Below, piece by piece: positions 4,943 through 6,571 of a DNA stretch of 6,571 bases (the first letter of the stretch is position 1; each line of letters begins with the position of its first letter). Source of the stretch: Candidatus Woesearchaeota archaeon. GTDB taxonomy: Archaea; Nanobdellota; Nanobdellia; Woesearchaeales; GW2011-AR4. Position numbers and translations under genes: made by a program. The notes under the pieces are model-generated. The model saw only the letters and a list, made by a program, of their open reading frames with translations. It ran no database searches and was not told the origin of the DNA. Location: contig DUHN01000038.1 of NCBI GenBank assembly GCA_013330825.1, positions 1-6,571 of the forward strand. The letters are read 5' to 3'.

Positions 4943-6094
4943 ATGCCTATGGGAATCCATCCACCACTAGTCTATTTCCAGCAATCCACCATCTGGAACC
5001 CGGCTACGCACAACGCCATCGGAAGCTTTGCCGCCCACGGCCTTGATGCGCTTGTGCTCCAGGCAGACGAATTCTTTCCCAATGAAGGGCCAAACTCCGT
5101 CATTCCCCTCATCAAAGCGCTTTCTGATAAGGGCATCCTGTCAATAATCCAGCCGAAAAACAGGCTGAATGCAGAGCATGCACGCATGGCGGTTGAGGCG
5201 GGAGCAATCACCCTTGGAGCCAATACAGATGAACCCCCTGATCTTGTGGCCAAAATCATCAGCATCGTCAAAGCACATCCAACTGCTGATGGGAGGAAAA
5301 GGGCCATCGTCCGCGACCTTTACCGGCACCCGGACGCTTCGAACTTCTGGTGGCCCAGCATGGGTATGGATTACCAACTGGCTTTTGTGAACGAGGGAAA
5401 AATCCCTGACAAATCCGTGCGCGAATATGCGGATGCCCTTCCCATGGGCCCTTCCATCGTCATCAACGCCGGCCATTTCGACAATCCTGCGATGAGACCC
5501 GATGCGCTGAGCACGAAAACCTTTGAGGAAGGTGCCAAGCTGCTGAAATATCTCGAGGCCAAAGGCCACGGGGACGTCAAGCTCTCCGTGCTTGTCAATG
5601 ATATGTACGAGTTTAATGCTGATCCCCAGGCAGCACGAAAGGCATTCCACAGGAGAAGGGACCAATACCGGAGGACGGGTATCCATGATTTGTTCCCTGA
5701 AAGCTATGGGAACATCCTGAGAGCGTATGGAATAGATTCCGGCAGATGGCCCCAGGTCGTGCAATCACGGACGGAGACCGGCATCCTGTTCGCTGCCAGG
5801 CAGGCGCTTCCCTTGCTCAATGCTGCAGGAGAAGACATCTCAATTTTTGCTTCGGAAAACGGCGCACCGGTCTGCAGGACAGTCGCCGGCACGTATTTCC
5901 ACCAGCTTGAGAAGAAGGGCGCGGATACCATCATCCACCTCTATCCGTTCGAGCACGAATGCTCCACCAGAGGAGGGATCATGACGGCAACCCAGGCCTA
6001 TGGAGGCAGCGCAAAGCACGCGCTGTTCCTGTACGCACCTTCCCCGGACCCGAAACGCGACGCGCCAATTGTCCTGAGAAGCGGCTTCATGTAA
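4943..6094 (+). CDS. unrecognised 383-residue soluble protein, enzyme-like
   Basis: I do not recognise the family. No signal peptide or membrane helix is seen. The protein reads as alternating short hydrophobic strands and helices, with polar residues at the strand ends: DALVLQADEF near 35-44, ILSIIQPKN at 65-73, ITLGANTDE at 89-97, IVINAGHFDN at 172-181, LSVLVNDMYEF at 214-224, ISIFASENG at 299-307 and TIIHLYPFEHE at 329-339. That pattern fits an alpha/beta, possibly barrel-like, enzyme. Strand-end Asp, Glu, His and Asn residues (Asp42, Glu43, His178, Asp180, Asn219, Asp220, Glu305, His338) are candidates for metal or substrate binding. Residues 228-245 are very basic and helical. Only two cysteines occur (311, 340). 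Start: ATG 4943 has GAGG four bases upstream; ATG 4949 fits the TATA spacing and changes only two residues. It has its own promoter, and its end overlaps the convergent regulator gene. Confidence 0.85.
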   Translation: MPMGIHPPLVYFQQSTIWNPATHNAIGSFAAHGLDALVLQADEFFPNEGPNSVIPLIKALSDKGILSIIQPKNRLNAEHARMAVEAGAITLGANTDEPPDLVAKIISIVKAHPTADGRKRAIVRDLYRHPDASNFWWPSMGMDYQLAFVNEGKIPDKSVREYADALPMGPSIVINAGHFDNPAMRPDALSTKTFEEGAKLLKYLEAKGHGDVKLSVLVNDMYEFNADPQAARKAFHRRRDQYRRTGIHDLFPESYGNILRAYGIDSGRWPQVVQSRTETGILFAARQALPLLNAAGEDISIFASENGAPVCRTVAGTYFHQLEKKGADTIIHLYPFEHECSTRGGIMTATQAYGGSAKHALFLYAPSPDPKRDAPIVLRSGFM

Positions 6095-6571
6095 GGTTAT
6101 CCCACATGAACTGATATATCTTTCTGAACCCCTCGCTGATGTCCTTGCTCTTTATCACGAAGACCGTCGGCTCTTCCTTCAGTTTGCCGAACCCTTCGCC
6201 GGTGTAGATGACAGTGTAGTCCCCGAAGAACTCTATCGTAAGGTTGCTGCAATATTTTTTTGGCAGGAACTTGTAGACGCCCTGCCTGAACCTGAGGGGG
6301 TCGGTGAGATGCCTCTTCATCTCCTCATCGAAGATATGGCTGAACTCGACATGCGACTTCTGCCGCTCCCGGTCGAATTTCAACCGGAAGAACTTCAACC
6401 GCGGGTCGAACCACATCCCCTTGCCGCCGATGCAGTAGTAGGGCTTCTTTTCTTTTAAAATGTCAAACATGTAGTTCTTGTACGCCTCGACGCCGCGGTG
6501 GAAATAGGCCTCCTCGTCCGCCTTGTGGAACTCGAACTTTTTTGTCAGTTCCGGGAGTATGGACTCCACTT
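6087..6571 (-). CDS. TrmB-like transcriptional regulator, C-terminal part (cut by window edge)
   Basis: Only the C-terminal 161 codons or so are present; the frame is open to the right edge, and the GTG at 6569 is probably an internal Val rather than a start. The visible part begins with the end of a linker helix (ILPEL), then FHRGVEAYKNYMFDIL, then Tyr-Tyr-Cys-Ile-Gly-Gly. It ends with a KFLPKKY segment, an IEFFGDYTVIY strand pair, PTVFVIKSKDI and a closing GFRKIYQFMWDNL helix. This order matches, from memory, the effector domain of archaeal TrmB-type regulators, whose N-terminal winged helix would lie about 100 residues further upstream, outside the window. The domain usually binds a sugar or other small ligand; here the ligand is unknown. 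Its TGA (6089-6087) overlaps the end of the convergent unknown gene by eight bases. Confidence 0.65.
   Translation of the reverse strand, partial: VESILPELTKKFEFHKADEEAYFHRGVEAYKNYMFDILKEKKPYYCIGGKGMWFDPRLKFFRLKFDRERQKSHVEFSHIFDEEMKRHLTDPLRFRQGVYKFLPKKYCSNLTIEFFGDYTVIYTGEGFGKLKEEPTVFVIKSKDISEGFRKIYQFMWDNLT

Noticed and set aside
6567..6569. GTG on the minus strand as the true start of the last gene
   Set aside because: The frame stays open to the edge, no ribosome binding site can be seen, and the protein starts in the middle of a domain layout that normally has an N-terminal winged helix.

Overview
The window looks like a piece of an archaeal chromosome. Five upstream regions carry clear archaeal TATA-type boxes about 26 or about 40 bases before the start codon: TATTTAAA at 96-103, TATATAAA at 1432-1439, TTTATATA on the minus strand at 4222-4215, TTTAATTAAA at 4281-4290 and TTTATAAA at 4918-4925. 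No bacterial -35/-10 pair is visible. Where a ribosome binding site exists it has the GAGG(TG) form. Coding sequence is GC-rich by eye and dense, while promoters are AT-rich. The two small unknown genes (membrane protein and coiled-coil protein) and the TrmB-like regulator resemble, from memory only, families of the DPANN archaea such as Woesearchaeota or Pacearchaeota. No rRNA or marker gene is present to prove the lineage.

Layout. Bases 1-95 hold no gene, only a possible terminator hairpin. Five plus-strand genes follow: msrA (125-607), a two-helix membrane protein of unknown function (693-1421), a low-complexity FG/SQ-rich coiled-coil protein (1475-2005), lspA (2066-2545) and an iron-sulfur RNA m5U methyltransferase (2567-3736). 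The methyltransferase meets an Lrp/AsnC regulator (3733-4179, minus) tail to tail, sharing four bases. An AT-rich 131-base divergent promoter region with repeated TGGAAT half-sites separates lrp from a YbaK/ProX-type aminoacyl-tRNA deacylase (4311-4877, plus). An unrecognised 383-residue protein follows (4943-6094, plus) and meets the 3' end of a TrmB-like regulator (6087 to past the right edge, minus), again with overlapping ends. There are no RNA genes, mobile elements, CRISPR arrays or gene-free stretches above 300 bases.

How the parts may work together. Most genes appear to have their own promoter, so this is a series of short units rather than one long operon; only lspA and the methyltransferase (21-base gap) are likely to be co-transcribed. 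The clearest functional link is the divergent pair of an amino-acid-type regulator (Lrp/AsnC) and an aminoacyl-tRNA editing enzyme over a shared operator-rich region. The most unusual items are a complete signal peptidase II in an archaeal setting, a prion-like/FG-repeat-like protein kept by selection at the protein level, a recurring two-class promoter-to-start geometry, and an unrecognised enzyme-like protein. I do not see a defence system or other multi-gene novel system that I could defend.
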